Assembly (NCBI GenBank): GCA_022036555.1
Contig: CM039139.1
Location: forward strand, 17,645,724 to 17,709,723
Direction of reading: 5' to 3'
DNA length: 64,000 bases
Source: Microstegium vimineum
Taxonomy: Eukaryota; Streptophyta; Magnoliopsida; Poales; Poaceae
The translations under genes were made by a program, and so were the position numbers. The notes beneath the pieces were generated by a model that worked only from the letters and a program-made list of their open reading frames with translations, made no database searches and was not told where the DNA came from. Below, piece after piece: positions 23,111 through 35,300 of the stretch (within the stretch, counting starts at the first letter, position 1; each line of letters starts with the position of its first letter).

Positions 23111-25411
23111 TCAGAACTCCTCAACAGAGACGGCTTCGCGAGGGACCTCATAAGCATCCTTCTGCCTCAGCTTCTTCACCCCGGCGATGAAGCATATCTT
23201 GTCAGACTTGTAGCTCTCGATGCTCACATTTGCCACCTTAACCCATACGACCACCTTGGTCTTCATGCCTTCAACCCCAGAAAGCTTGCCTCGGGACAGA
23301 GTCGCCTTGACACGAGGAGCATACCGTATTGTGGAGGAATCCTTGAAGCTCACCTCGCAGGGCTTGGACAGGTGCACCACAAGCTTCGAGGTCGATTCGT
23401 CGTACTCATAGCAGATGATGTTACGAGGGAAGAGGCCTGGAGGGAGGTTGTGCTCGCGCAGTAGATCAGAGAGAGACTTCTTGTGTCCTGGACAGAAGAA
23501 ACTGAAGTTGGTGCAGATTTTTGAAATATCGGTTATACAACTGTGCAAAGGTGCTAGGCGATGAGGTTAACGAAGAGATAAACGAACATAATTCCGAATC
23601 AGAAAGTGTCGAGTTTTGAGGGAAAGTCTAACTTCATGGAGCAATTTTGACACAATTTTAAACAAAATATAGAAACTGAAATTTATGATGCTACAGAGAC
23701 TAAAAGATTTCTACAATATTTCAATTATTCATCATATATATCAGCCCAACTTGCTTTGGGACTAAAATGCTTTACTGTTGTTGTTCAATTGTTCATCACA
23801 GAAATCGCAATCAGACAAATAAGATAACTGTGATCCACAAACAAATCAGGAGGAAGACATCAAAGAGTAATTAGACATAGCATCCACTAATAATTGAAAT
23901 GGATATATAAAGATTATGAACACATTATTGACAATACCTGTATTTGGCAAAAGGAAAAGTACACGAAAAGAGAGAGGAACCCAATTTGCAAGCAGTCTAT
24001 TCAGAACAAAGGTATCCTGTACTGAAAGCTCTGACAGGACAGTAGTTAAGTTGTCCAGCTACATTATCGATTGCTTTTGTTCTTCTGGCCACAACAAATT
24101 ATACGCTGCTTAGAAGCAAGTGCTATGACAAACAATGGGCATTGCAGTACAGGCTGGCAAATCAGTCAGCTATAGTTGGTGCTTCCTACGACAAGGGCAT
24201 ACACTGCACAGTCTTGCTAATACCGCCAAAGACATGAGGACCAACGCCAAGATTGCACGTAAAACAAGCTGTTAGGTGAGCAAGTCCCTATCCATTGCTC
24301 CTCCATGGACTTCTGAATAATGGCATCAACGAAAAACTGGGTCTTTATCTAAAAAAACATGGGCCAGATACCAACCAATGCAGAGCAGCAGGATGTCACA
24401 AAAGTCATTTCAGTTTGGCCCCCATGTGCACTCTACTTTGCAGATCAAAAGGGTACAGGAAATCCAAGAAAAGCTAGATCCAATCAGAGGAAAGTCTAGG
24501 AATCAGGCAGCCAGTACATATGATCAATCATATTAAATAGGAATAAAGCTCTCTTTGCTGCATTGCTTTGGTTTTACGCATGAGGCAAATAAAAGCTAAC
24601 CGCAATGGATAGTTGCACTGATGATGTTGCCAAACAACTTAACATGCAACCAGAAGGTTCTAATTCATCATCTACATCTCTTCATAGTCACTCACATCTC
24701 TTCAGAGTCGCTCTCATTTTCACAGCCACAAAACCAACCATGGAATAGAACAGAACAAACTGTACCTTTGAGCTTCTCGAAAACCCATTTTGCCTTCCCT
24801 TCCACCGTGCTCGAGAAACGCTGCAGGTAAGATCAAAGGCTGTCAGTTTGGTCATGTGGATGCTGCTGATTCTGAACTTAACGGCTTTCATCCAAAGTTG
24901 AAATCGATCTACTCTTTCGTCACCCCAGTTCAATCAAAGAGGGATTTTTCCTTTACCACTCCACTAGTACTACTTGCTATGAGTAAAACACAATGGGGAT
25001 GGATTTGGTGCAGCCTCATCAAAGAGGGAAAAAGGTGCAAAGGAGAATAATCCGCTAAAACAGATGCTACAAGAAGTTGAGTCATCAGAGGTTCAGAGCA
25101 GACAAGAACAAGAAGAAAAAGAACGGACTTCACATTAGCACGGCCATGAGCCATGCAACCACTAGAATTTCTAATCTCAACTTCCCCGGGACGGCAGGAC
25201 AGGATAATAAAAAAAGATTGAAAGCAGCGGATCCAACGCAATGGCCGGCCGGGAGGCTGGAGCAACCGATTGCGCGGAAAGGCGAGGCGGAAAAGGAGAG
25301 ATGGCGGCGAAGGTGAGCACTCACGGAGATGTCGTCGCCGATGGCGGAGAGCTCCTGCTTGGCCTTGCGGGAGATGGTGAAGCTGCCGAGCTTGGTGAGA
25401 GCCTTCTCCAT
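23111..25411 (-). CDS. DUF538 family protein, 172 aa, 3 exons
   Basis: Minus-strand exons 25325-25411 (ATG at 25409-25411), 24766-24820 and 23111-23487 (stop TGA at 23111-23113); phases 0 and 1 agree, total 519 bp. The start encodes MEKALTKLGSFTISRKAKQE. Exon 2 gives a W-containing amphipathic stretch (KAKWVFEKLKG). Exon 3 has the DUF538 hallmark L.EHNLPPGLFP followed by a beta-rich domain (CYEYDESTSKLVVHL, then SGVEGMKTKVVVWVKV). Proteins like this (At5g01610-like) have no signal peptide and no proven biochemical role; some are stress-associated. Introns are long (504 bp and 1,278 bp) and AT-rich with no clear element. Confidence 0.85.
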
Positions 25412-25886
25412 CGTCACTCCGGAAGCGCGTCCGCTCGCCCGCTCCGCTCGGCTGACTAGTTCCCTCTTCTCTGCTCCGCTCGGCCGCTCTTCGGCTCTTC
25501 GCTTCCGGTGGGGTGCCGTGCCGCAAGATGGCGACAGAACAACCAGGTTCAAAGCTGCGGCGATAGGCCCGGGCGGACCCGATAAATAAGCAACGGCTCG
25601 CGGATCGAGAGGACCGTGGGCCTGCGGCGCCGGATCCTTTGCGACAGTGAGGCCTGCTTCCGAATTTGCTGCCGTAAACCTGGCCCTCTTTCTTTCAGTT
25701 TTTTCTTGTTTTTTCCATTTGACACAGCAAGCCTGTGATGGTGTCTTTTTTGGGGCTGGCTGGATAAGTGGATAATGACGCCAGTTTCCATTTGACAGCA
25801 AGCGTGTGATGTCGTTGCCATAATTCGAGCACAGTCTATGCGAAATCCTCAGAAGGAATCACCCACCGTCCCACGTTTGTCATCTA

Positions 25887-26236
25887 CTGCCATCTCCAAC
25901 GGTTTTATATTTTTTATTTGACAAAATTAGAATTTGTCAAGTTCTAAGAATAAAACAAAGGTAAAAAGACTCAATCTCCAACGATTTGTCATTATTTACT
26001 TGGCAAAACTAAAAATTATATGTGTGAGAGAGAAATATCCTTCGAGAGTAGCGCGCAGGCCGTTGTCAAGCGAACTACATTTTGACATATATATTAAATA
26101 TATTAAATATCATCTGGTATTTGTCAAGTTAACAAAAATATCAAGCTCATTTGTCAAACCGTTGGATAAGAAAATTTTAGATTTTTTTGTAAAAAACAAG
26201 AATGTCAAGATCGTTTGCAAAATCGTTGGAGATGAT
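25887..26236. mobile_element. MITE with CATCTCCAACG inverted ends
   Basis: Left end CTGCCATCTCCAACGG and right end CGTTGGAGATGAT are inverted repeats, flanked by CTA at 25884-25886 and 26237-26239. AT-rich inside with no coding capacity. The 3-bp flank suggests a PIF/Harbinger (Tourist) type, though the usual target is TWA, so class is tentative. It lies between the divergent DUF538 and PPR genes. Confidence 0.6.
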
Positions 26237-26239
26237 CTA

Positions 26240-27044
26240 GTGTCGTTTTGAGTTTTCGTGTCACAGCTTCATATAAAATATGTGTAACATTTGTGCCTTC
26301 AAATAAATTTATTAAAAAACTAGAGAAAAAGATTTATCTAATGATATTAATTATGTACATAAATATAAATAGTTTTTTATATAAAATTAATTTAAATTAT
26401 TTCTCGAGAAGCGAGAAATACAGTTATTATTTAGGGGGAGTACTTTAGTTGTTCAAATTCTAGAGCGTTCGTTATTCAATAGTCGAATTTGCCAATAATT
26501 CTATGCAAGTATTGCCGGTGGTGCCGTTGTATAAGTCACTACTAGCAGGGGTGCCGTATTGCCGTAGTGGATGCGTGGGCAATTTATTTTCACGGCCACC
26601 GGCAGAGCCGGGGAGTGGCCGTTGGTTCAATACGTGTGACCCGCGCGCGCCCGTCAGCGGCGGGAGAGCGGAGCCGTTGGTTTTTGCCTTTGGTCCCATG
26701 CCAGCGCTCGATCGCTAATGACTGCGTGATCGTCAGTTCGTCATCACGGGATGACGACAAGCGGGGACGCACCGCGCGGCGCGGAACCGCCCGCGTTCTT
26801 GGGCCGACCCGCAAGCCCGCGAGTTCTATCTACTTATACCCAGACGGCCCACTTATGGACGCCACCTCGCGTCCTCGCCCGCCTTATGTGGGCTTGCGGC
26901 GCAGGTGAGCCCAGCGGGTTAGCGGCTCGTCCCGCGCTGCTTGCCTGGCTGGTTGCAGCCGCAGGGGCAGGGCGCTTCTTCGCTTCCGCCGCCACCGCCG
27001 CCGCACACCAAGCAACGCCTGTTCCTGGTCCCTCTCGAGTGGAG
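26240..27044. other. degenerate MITE remnant, then promoter/5' UTR region of the PPR gene
   Basis: 26240-26450 is AT-rich with a Stowaway-like right end ('aggggGAGTA' at about 26430). From 26560 the sequence becomes GC-rich and should contain the promoter and leader of the gene at 27045. Open frames here lack domains; the one running through 26751 joins the true N-terminal frame but starts before any supported promoter. Confidence 0.4.
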
Positions 27045-29658
27045 ATGGCGCTCTACCGTCGTATCCTGCTCCTCCGCCGCCTCTCCCACCTCCACCTCTC
27101 GCCCGCCCCCGCCATCTGCTCCTCACCCCCACCCACCCTCGCGGGGCCCCTCATCCCCACGGGGCGCCGCCACTTCGCCTTCTCGTCCGCCGAGGAAGCC
27201 GCCGCCGACCGCCGCCGCCGCAAGCGCCGCCTCCGCATCGAGCCTCCGCTCAACGCGCTCCGCCGTTCCCCGCCTCCCCGCGGGACCCCAACGCGCCCCG
27301 CCTGCCAGACACCACCTCCGCGCTCGTCGGCCCGCGCCTCAGCCTCCACAACCGCGTCCAGTCCCTCATCCGCTCGGGTGATCTCGACGGCGCCTCCGTC
27401 GTCGCCCGCGCCGCCGTCTCCTCCCGCATCCGCCCCACCGTCTTCACCTGCAATGCCGTCGCCGCGGCCATGGTACGTGCCGCCCGCCACGATGACGCCG
27501 TCGCGCTCTTCGAATTCTTCTTCCGCCGCTCCAACATCGTCCCCAACATCGTCTCCTACAACACCCTCATCCTTGCACACTGCGAGGCCGGCCGCGTCGA
27601 CATCGCGATACAGGCGTACCACGACATGCTCGCGTCTGCGACCTTCTCCCCCTCTGCGGTCACCTACCGCCACCTCACCAAGGGTCTCGTCGCTGCCGGC
27701 CGCATCCGCGACGCCCTCGACCTACTCCGCGAGATGCTCAACCGCAACGCTGGCGCTGACTCCCTCGTCTACAACAACCTCATCGCAGGCTACATCGACC
27801 TCGGCGACTGGGACAGGGCCTTCGAGCTCTTCAACGAGCTCGCAGAGAGGTGCCTTGTCTACGACGGTGTCGTCCACACCACCTTCATGGAGGGCTACTG
27901 GAAACAGGGCAAGGACAAGGAGGCCATGGACAACTACCAGTCCCTTCTTGAACGGGGCTTTAAGATGACGCCAGCCACTTGCAACGTCCTGCTTGAGACA
28001 CTCTTCAAGCACGGCAAGCACAAGGAGGCCAACGATCTATGGGAAACCATGATCGACAACCACAGCCCACCAAGCTTCATTGGCATTAACGCCGAGTCCT
28101 ACAACGTCATGGTTAACCAGTGCTTCAGGGAGGGCAAGTTCAAGGAGGCGATTGTGGTCTTTCACCACCAGCCCAGGAAGAACGTCCAAATGGATGTTGG
28201 TTGCTTCAACAACATCATTGGGAAACTCTGTGAGAATGGGATGCTAGCTGAGGCAGAAAAGCTCTTTGAGGAGATGGAGACAAAGTCTGTCCTTCCAGAT
28301 GTGTACACCTACACTTACCTTGTTGACTCATGCTTCAAGGAAGGCCGTGTGGAAGATACAATGCAGTACTTCTACAAAATGGCAGATGGCAGGGAGCATG
28401 GGCCAAAGTTCAATATTGGTTTCTTCAACCGCATGTTTGAAGGATTTACAGAAGCTGGCCGGATTGATGATGCCTTGAAGGTCTACGGGAGGATGCCTGA
28501 CAAGGAGATCAAACCAAACATGACCACTTTTGAAATCCTTGTCAAAGCCTTATGCAAAGAAGGGAACTTGGATCAAGCAAGGGGCCTAGTGATGGACATG
28601 GCAAGGGGTGGTATTGTGCCTCCTTCAGAGTTCCGTGAGTCTGTTTTTGACTTCTTCAAGAAGGCTGATCGACAACAGAAATTGAGAAAGCTTTTGAAGA
28701 AAAACCTATGCCAGCATCAGAGCACCAGTTCAGGACTGAGTATCGCTCTCGCAATGCAGTTGGTGTTGCTCAAGCAAAACAACCAGCGGTGGAGCCTGGA
28801 TTTGCTTACTCTCAGCCACAACAATCAACATTTAGTAACAATCAAAATCAGCAGCCTGAGTTTGGCTCATCTCATTCATGGAATTCAGGTTTTGGTGCTC
28901 CTCAAGCGCAGCCTCGATATGGTGCATCTCAGCCTGGATATGATGCATCTCAGCCTGTACAGTCTGTAGTTGGTTCGTGTTACTCTCAACCACAACAGTC
29001 AACATTTAGTAACAATCAAAATCAGCGGCCTGAGTTCGGCTCATCTCATTCATATAATTCAAGTTTTGGTGCTCCTCAAGCACAGCCTGGATATGGTGCA
29101 CCTCAGTCTGTACAAGTTGTAGCTGGTTTGTCTCAGCTACAACGGCCACAGTTTGGTGCTTCTCAGGGTGGATCAGAATATAGTAACATAAGAAATCAGC
29201 ATGGTCAGTTTGGCTCTCCGCATGGAGAACCAAAATTTTGCAACCATCCACCACAAGTTGGGTATGGTGGCCAATTGCCTCAATCTGGGTATCGCTTTGG
29301 GCCCCAACAAGAACAGATTGGATTTGAAAATCGAGTATCACCGCCTGCATATGTGGCTTCAAACCAACCCTCATATGGTACCCACTGGAGCTCAAGTGGT
29401 TATGGATCAACCCAAGGGCAACTGGGATATGGTGTTCCTCAAGCGCAGTCACATGAATATCAGTTACCACATCACCGGGCAAGTTTTGGCACGTCGCATG
29501 TCCAAAATAACAATGGCTTCTATAGAGACAACCCTGGATACAGGCCGTCTAATGGTCTGCATGGATTTGATGCTCCCCATGCTGATTCTGAAACTGCTTC
29601 ATCTAAAGATCATCAAGAGACTACCACTCCTGAAGAACAGCAAGAAGTAGCATTCTGA
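27045..29658 (+). CDS. PPR protein with Gln-rich C-terminal repeats (GRP23-like), two apparent frameshifts
   Basis: The ATG at 27045 opens a frame with an Arg-rich, organelle-targeting-like N-terminus. It continues in a second frame from about 27280 and a third from about 28702; each switch needs a single base, at the C run 27276-27279 and the A run 28700-28704. The joined protein would be about 870 aa. The middle has about eleven P-type PPR repeats (such as SYNTLILAHCEAGR and CFNNIIGKLCENG). The C-terminal ~310 residues are Gln/Gly/Ser/Tyr-rich and repetitive. This order matches Arabidopsis GRP23, an essential PPR protein reported to work in mitochondrial RNA editing complexes; that role is inferred here. 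No introns, as is typical of PPR genes. The breaks may be sequencing errors or a recent loss. Confidence 0.8.
28807..29154 (+). repeat. 174-bp in-frame tandem duplication in the Gln-rich tail
   Basis: A unit starting TACTCTCAGCCACAACA at 28807 recurs at 28981 with scattered differences. It encodes a 58-residue block (YSQPQQSTFSNNQNQ, then GSSHS, then FGAPQAQP). The length is a multiple of three, so the frame is kept. Confidence 0.8.
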
Positions 29659-29772
29659 AAGCATGAGGACAGCATACATATTTTGTCTCCAATTCAAAAA
29701 GGGTTTTCAGTCATAACATGAATTAGTTATTTAGATATGAAGATCTTGATGGATAAATGTGAATCAGGCTTC

Positions 29773-30395
29773 TATATTGTCCCTATGGCCCTCACTGATG
29801 TACCGGTTAACTGAAGTCATCTGCTGTTTCTCAGGATTAAGGAACACTTTTTATTGTTTGTTTAAGTTGGAACTTTTAGTCAGCATGCTTGGTACTTTTG
29901 GAAGTATATTTATGTTGCTATTTAATAATGACAATCTAATTTTTATTTACAGGTATTGATCTATCTAGGATTCTATTTTTTATTTAGAGATATTGACAAT
30001 CTATCTGTTCTTACTTCTTACAAAGACTCGTCCTTCTTTGTGCACTGCACAATTGATTAGGTGAAGATGGGTTTCTAGATGCATTTTTGGATTTTGTAGC
30101 AACTATAACTAGATGCCCCCCAAAAAAACAAGTTGATTTTGTTGCGATGGTTGTTTTGTTTTGATCGAGACGGAGGTGCAGACCAATATGTGTTTTCTCG
30201 ATGTTGCAGTAGCCTGCTTTTTCAAGGTGCAACAAACAATAGTTTGTTTGAGTCATTTCCTTTCATGTTGCAGTAAGGCTTCTCTATATCTTTCATAAAA
30301 TGTTTCGATAAGTTGCAACAATTGTGTTTCAATGTTGTAAGGTGCCTGTGTATATCTCTCAGACTCTCGGTAATGTCCAGGCAGCGTGGGTTTTA
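29773..30395. repeat. long direct repeat, copy A
   Basis: About 620 bp starting CCTATGGCCCTCACTGATGT, in the 3' flank of the PPR gene. It matches copy A' at 46491-47109 along its whole length in the same orientation, with many small differences. It lies directly before the duplicated nucleotidyltransferase segment. It encodes nothing recognisable. Confidence 0.75.
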
Positions 30396-31330
30396 TGTGC
30401 CAATTTACAATTGTGTTTCAAATGTCTGTCTGAGCGACTGAAGCTTATTCTGGAGAGAGTGCTCATTAGAAATGGTAGCTTATGGTTCCAGTGGGCCTCT
30501 GGTCACTTAACACCAATGCTTCGGATCTGATACTTGTTTCGAAGCATGAAGCTTTCATACTATGGGGATGACTGGGAAAAAGTAATATGTGCGTTGGGGA
30601 AGAGCATGAAGAGAGATCCTGGATAGTGTATAGTTGAACTGTATTCCCCTCTTTATGCACATTCCTGTGACATGAGGTGTATGAAAATCCTATTTAATAG
30701 ATTGATAGTTATAAATCAATAGCCATATGTGGCTGTATGAAAATCCTGGCTTGTCTGTTGGGATGAGCATTTGCTGTGCAGCCTAGGAGGCAGTGTAATA
30801 AATAGCGGGTCATGCACATTTAGCGGCAGGGCTTTGTTGAGGCTAAGACCCAGCTATAGCGGGCTTAAACAGCTAAACTGAACGTGAGTACAAATAGCGG
30901 TTAACTGCTCAAAGTAGCTATAGCTGTCTAACACCTATAGCCGGATATTTATTTCCTTGCTAGGAGGTGCATCGGGATACCACTTTTACCTTACTTCATG
31001 CTTCTTTGATGATTGAAATAGACTTCTTTGTTTGTCTTATGCATGTCGGGGGGTGGGGGGAGGGGGGGGGGGGGGGGGGGGGCACTAGCATTTTGGACGT
31101 TCCTGCTCTTATCTTCAGCGTCCAGTTATCAAGTTGACTTTACTTTATATGCTTCATAGAGAATTAGTCTCTTCCTTTCTGCAGGTTTTTACCTTCGGGT
31201 CGGTCCCTCTCAAGACTTACTTACCTGATGATGACATTGATGTCACTGCCTTTAGTGATAGTGAAGAATTAAAGGAGATTTGGGCAAATGTTGTCCGGGA
31301 TGCATTGGAGCGTGAAGAGAAGAATGAAAA

Positions 31331-32321
31331 TGTTGGTTTCTGGATCAACAGCAAGGTGAGTAAACCACTCACCTGTACCCTCACACACTAGAGTTAGAGG
31401 TGGAAGAAAGGGGTGAGCACAGAATACACACACTCACGAGCTGCAGTTCTGCTGCTGGTATTGCTCACTGGATGTGGAAAACTGAACTGATTTCCACTTA
31501 CATGTAGGAGCTCTGCATATAGAGGCTCTAGCTACCAACTAAAGTACATAAGTACCACTATTGTCAACAAAGTTCAGCTAGGCGTTAGGCGGAGTCTAAG
31601 CGCTGACCCTCGGCCTAGCGACTAGTCGGGTGTAATCGCGCCTAGTCGTTCCTAGGCGTTTTTCTAGGCGTTAGTATATACATGTATATATATATGTATA
31701 AAAAAGAAAAAGAAAACAAGAAATAAGTGGACTCCAGTACATATGTGGGCCAAGAGTTCTATAGAAAGGCCCATAAAACAGTCCAAAGCCCATATCCTAA
31801 CCTCCCCCAACCCTATCCCTTCTTTTTCATCGACCGCACGCGCTCGGTCCCTGGCTCCCCGCGTCCGCCACGCTTTCTCCGCCCTCTTCCCCGCGTGACC
31901 GCGTCCTCCGCGCCGTTCGCTGCCGCCGCCCCGGCTCCTCTGCGCTGTACGCTGCCCCCATCTCCGCCTCCTCAGTGCCGCTCGCACCCTCCGCCGCCCC
32001 CGTCCCTGCTCCTCCGCCTCCTCTGCCACGGCCGCCGCCTGCTCCTCCCTCTCCGGCGACCTCAGCCCGCCTAGAGTCCGCCTACCCCCATAGGCGAGGC
32101 GGAACCCCCTCGCCGAGCGCCTAGTCGCGCCTAATCGCCGCCTAGTCGCCGCCTAGCCGAACTATGATTGTCAACACCTACCTACTATGGCTGATGTCAG
32201 CCACTACCAGACACTATTTGCCATACCTATGCAGTAGATAGAGGTACAACAGGGTTGACAAACATGCCAAGACCCTGCTGCCCAGGTACAGAGTAGGAAG
32301 GCAGCATATTATGTCTAACAT
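31331..32321 (-). repeat. 3' LTR of copia element 1, with nested insertion
   Basis: Same sequence as the 386-bp 5' LTR at 36708-37093 but interrupted at 31570-32166 by a TIR element. On the plus strand it begins TGTTGGTTTC and ends GTCTAACA. Confidence 0.9.
31570..32166. mobile_element. TIR DNA transposon (Mutator-like?) nested in copia LTR, with GC-rich cargo
   Basis: About 597 bp flanked by the direct repeat ATTGTCAACA (31560-31569 and 32167-32176), which occurs once in the uninterrupted LTR. The ends are inverted: AAGTTCAGCTAGGCG on the left against CTAGCCGAACTATG on the right. A 9-10-bp target duplication fits a Mutator-type element. There is no transposase. The centre (about 31790-32080) is sharply GC-rich with a Pro/Ser/Arg-rich open frame, so it may carry a captured host gene piece; the source was not recognised. 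Confidence 0.65.
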
Positions 32322-32340
32322 TCTTCCCCTAATCCTGCTG

Positions 32341-35300
32341 CTACCCTAATGCCTTGACCTCCACCGAGTCAATCATCTTCTTCAGCTCAGAGAACCGAAG
32401 TCGCCCGAGTGACTTGGTGAGGATGTCAGCGAGCTGCCAAGCGGTCTCAACGAACTCGATGACGATCTGTCCTCCATCAACGCAATCCCGAAGGAAGTGG
32501 AACTTGACGTCGATGTGCTTGCTCTGGTCATGGAGGACAGGGTTCTTGGCGAGGGCGATGGCTGGCTGGTTGTCCACCATCAGAGTCGGTGGAAGAGCTT
32601 CCCCGCCGATCAGCTCACCCAGCAGCCGGCGCAGCCAAACTGCCTGGCACGCCGCTGTGGCTGCTGCCACGTACTCCGCCTCGCATGTAGACAGTGCCAC
32701 CACCTTCTGTTTCAGCGACAACCATGAAATTGGGGTCGAGCCAAGGAAGACGAGCACACCTGAGGTGCTCTTCCGCCCATCGATGTCGCCCGCCATGTCT
32801 GCATCGCTGAAGATTGTGAGCTTCAGCCCACTTCCGCCCCTTGTCTTAGGGAAAATGATCCCCTGATCCACCGTCCCTTGACATAGCGTAGGAGCTGCTT
32901 CACTGCAGCCCAGTGATCCTCCCGTGGATCTTCCATGAAACGGCTGACATAGCCCACGGCGAACGCAATGTCCGGCCTCGTGTGGACTAGATAGCGCAGC
33001 CCGCCGACGATGCTCCGGTAGAGTGTCGCATCTACCTTCGCTGCGATGCTGGCCTTTGTCAGCTTCAGCCGCTCCTCCATCGGAGTCGCGCACGGCTTGC
33101 AATCAGCCATGCCGCTCCGCTCCAACAGCTTCGCCGCGTACGCGCTCTGACCAAGCGCGAGCACCTCCTTCCCTTGCTTCACTTCAATGCCGAGGTAGTA
33201 GGAGAGTTTGCCGAGATCGCTCATTCGAAAACGAGCTGTCATCTCGCGCTTGAAGCTGTCGATGTCCTCTGCACGCGCGCCGGTGACGATCAAATCGTCC
33301 ACATACACGCCGACGATGAGCTCCTCCTTCCCCCGTCGTCGCGTGTACAACGCGTGCTCTGTGGCACAGCGGTTGAACCCAAGCTCGCCCATCGTGGCAT
33401 CAAGCTTGGCATTCCATGCCCGCGAGGCTTGCCTAAGCCCGTAGAGAGCCTTGCGCAGCCGCAACACCTTGTGCTCTGCTCCCTTCACGGTATAGCCCGA
33501 CGCTTGCTTGACGAAGACCGTCTCCGCCAGCTCGCCGTTGAGGAAAGCCGACTTGACGTCCAGGTGATGGACGCACCAATCCTTCGCTGCTGCTAGGGCC
33601 AGCAGCAGCCGAACGGACTCCATGCACGCCACTAGCGCAAAGACTTCCTCGAAGTCGATGCCCTCTGGACGAAGTCGCGGGCAACGAGGCGTGCCTTGTG
33701 CTTGACGATGGCACCGCACTCCTCCCGCTTCACCTTGTAGACCCATTTGAGCCCAATCGGTCGGCAGCCAGCCGGCGGATCAACGAGCTCCCATGTCTCG
33801 TTCTCCTTGATCACCCTCATCTCCTCCAGCATCGCCCGCCTCCAGTTTGCGTCCTACTCGGCTTGCGCAAATGTGGGCGGCTCCTCGGCACTCACCAGGA
33901 GCAGCTCCTGATCATCCAGTAGCCGGCTCGCCAAGCCTGGAGCCGCTGCATTGCCGATGACGTTGTCCACGCGGCGGAAGCGCACCTCCTCACCGTCATG
34001 GAAAGTATCCATGAAGTCGCTGGGTGGAGAGGTGAACTCCAGCGGAGGTGTCCCCTGTCCTGCCATCGCAGGGGACTGTGGTGGAGATGCATGCGCTGCT
34101 GCTGTTGGGGACTGCTCTCCAGCAGCAGCCTGCTCTGCAGCAGCAACAGTCTGTTCTGCAGCAGCAGCCTGCTGTCCAGCGGTAGCAGCCGCCGCCTGCG
34201 CTCCAACAGCAGCGCCACCTCCTCCTCCTTGGATCACCAAGTGCTCGATGGTGAAGGTGCTGCTGATACCAGCAGCTCCCCCCAAGCGTGAGTCTTCCCA
34301 GTCCCAAGCCGCCATCTCATTGAACACCACATCCCTAGAGACCACCACCTTGCCTCTCTTGGGATCATAGAGCCGATAGGCCTTGCTGCCCTCCTCATAG
34401 CCCAACAACACCATGAGTGTGCTTCTGTCTTCCAGCTTGCTGAGGTGGGGCTTTGTGTTCTTGACATGGCCAATGCAGCCAAATGTCCTTAGGAAGGAGA
34501 CATTCGGCTTGCGTCCATGCCAAGCCTCAAATGGCGTCTTTTCCTTCAGGGCCTTGGTGGGCGCGCGGTTGAGGATGAACACCGCAGTGGTCACCGCCCC
34601 GCCCCAAAACTCAGTCGGCATGCCTTTTGCTTTCAGCATGGACCGAGCCATGCCGACCACCGTCTGGTTCCTCCGTTCCACCACGCCATTCTGATGTGGC
34701 GAGTATGGCGCGGTGTGGTGTCGCACCACACCCCGATCTGCGAAGTACGCAGCGAATTCCACCGAGGTGATCTCGCCGCCGCGATCTGTCCTCAGCACGC
34801 GCAGCTTCTTCTTGGACTCTGCCTCTGCTCGCGCCTGAAACCTTTTGATCGCTGCTGCTGCCTCGTCCTTGCTGGTCAAGAGCTGCAGCCACATATAGCG
34901 GCTGTAGTCATCCACAAGTAGCAAGAAATAGCCCCGCCCACCATGCGTGGCAGGCATGATTGGCCCACAGAGGTCGCCGTGGACCAGCTCGAGGGCATCC
35001 TCCGCGCGATACTTGGCTGCCTTGGGGAATGGCAGCCTCCTCTGCTTCCCAGCTAGGCAGCTGTCACACAGCTCGCCTGCGTGCTTGATGCGAGGCAGCC
35101 CCTTGACCATCTTCTCCAGCTTGCCAAGGGCGTCGAAGCTGAGATGGCCATAGCGTGCATGCCACAGCCATGGCTCCTCCATGCACTGTGCAGCTAGGCA
35201 GATGGGCTGCTCCACCTTCAAGTCAAGCAGGTACAGCCGGTTACGAGAGCGTTCTACCTTGGCAAGTAGTCACTGCTCCCTGTCCCGAATGCTCAGGATG

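Noticed and set aside
26751..27968. 405-codon open frame overlapping the PPR gene
   Set aside because: Only its part from 27045 to about 27278 is real N-terminus; beyond the C-run break it is a low-complexity shadow of the PPR frame.
34080..34210. Captured low-complexity gene inside copia 1
   Set aside because: The Gln/Ala/Glu-rich tract is in frame between integrase and RT and is best explained as the usual variable linker of the polyprotein.
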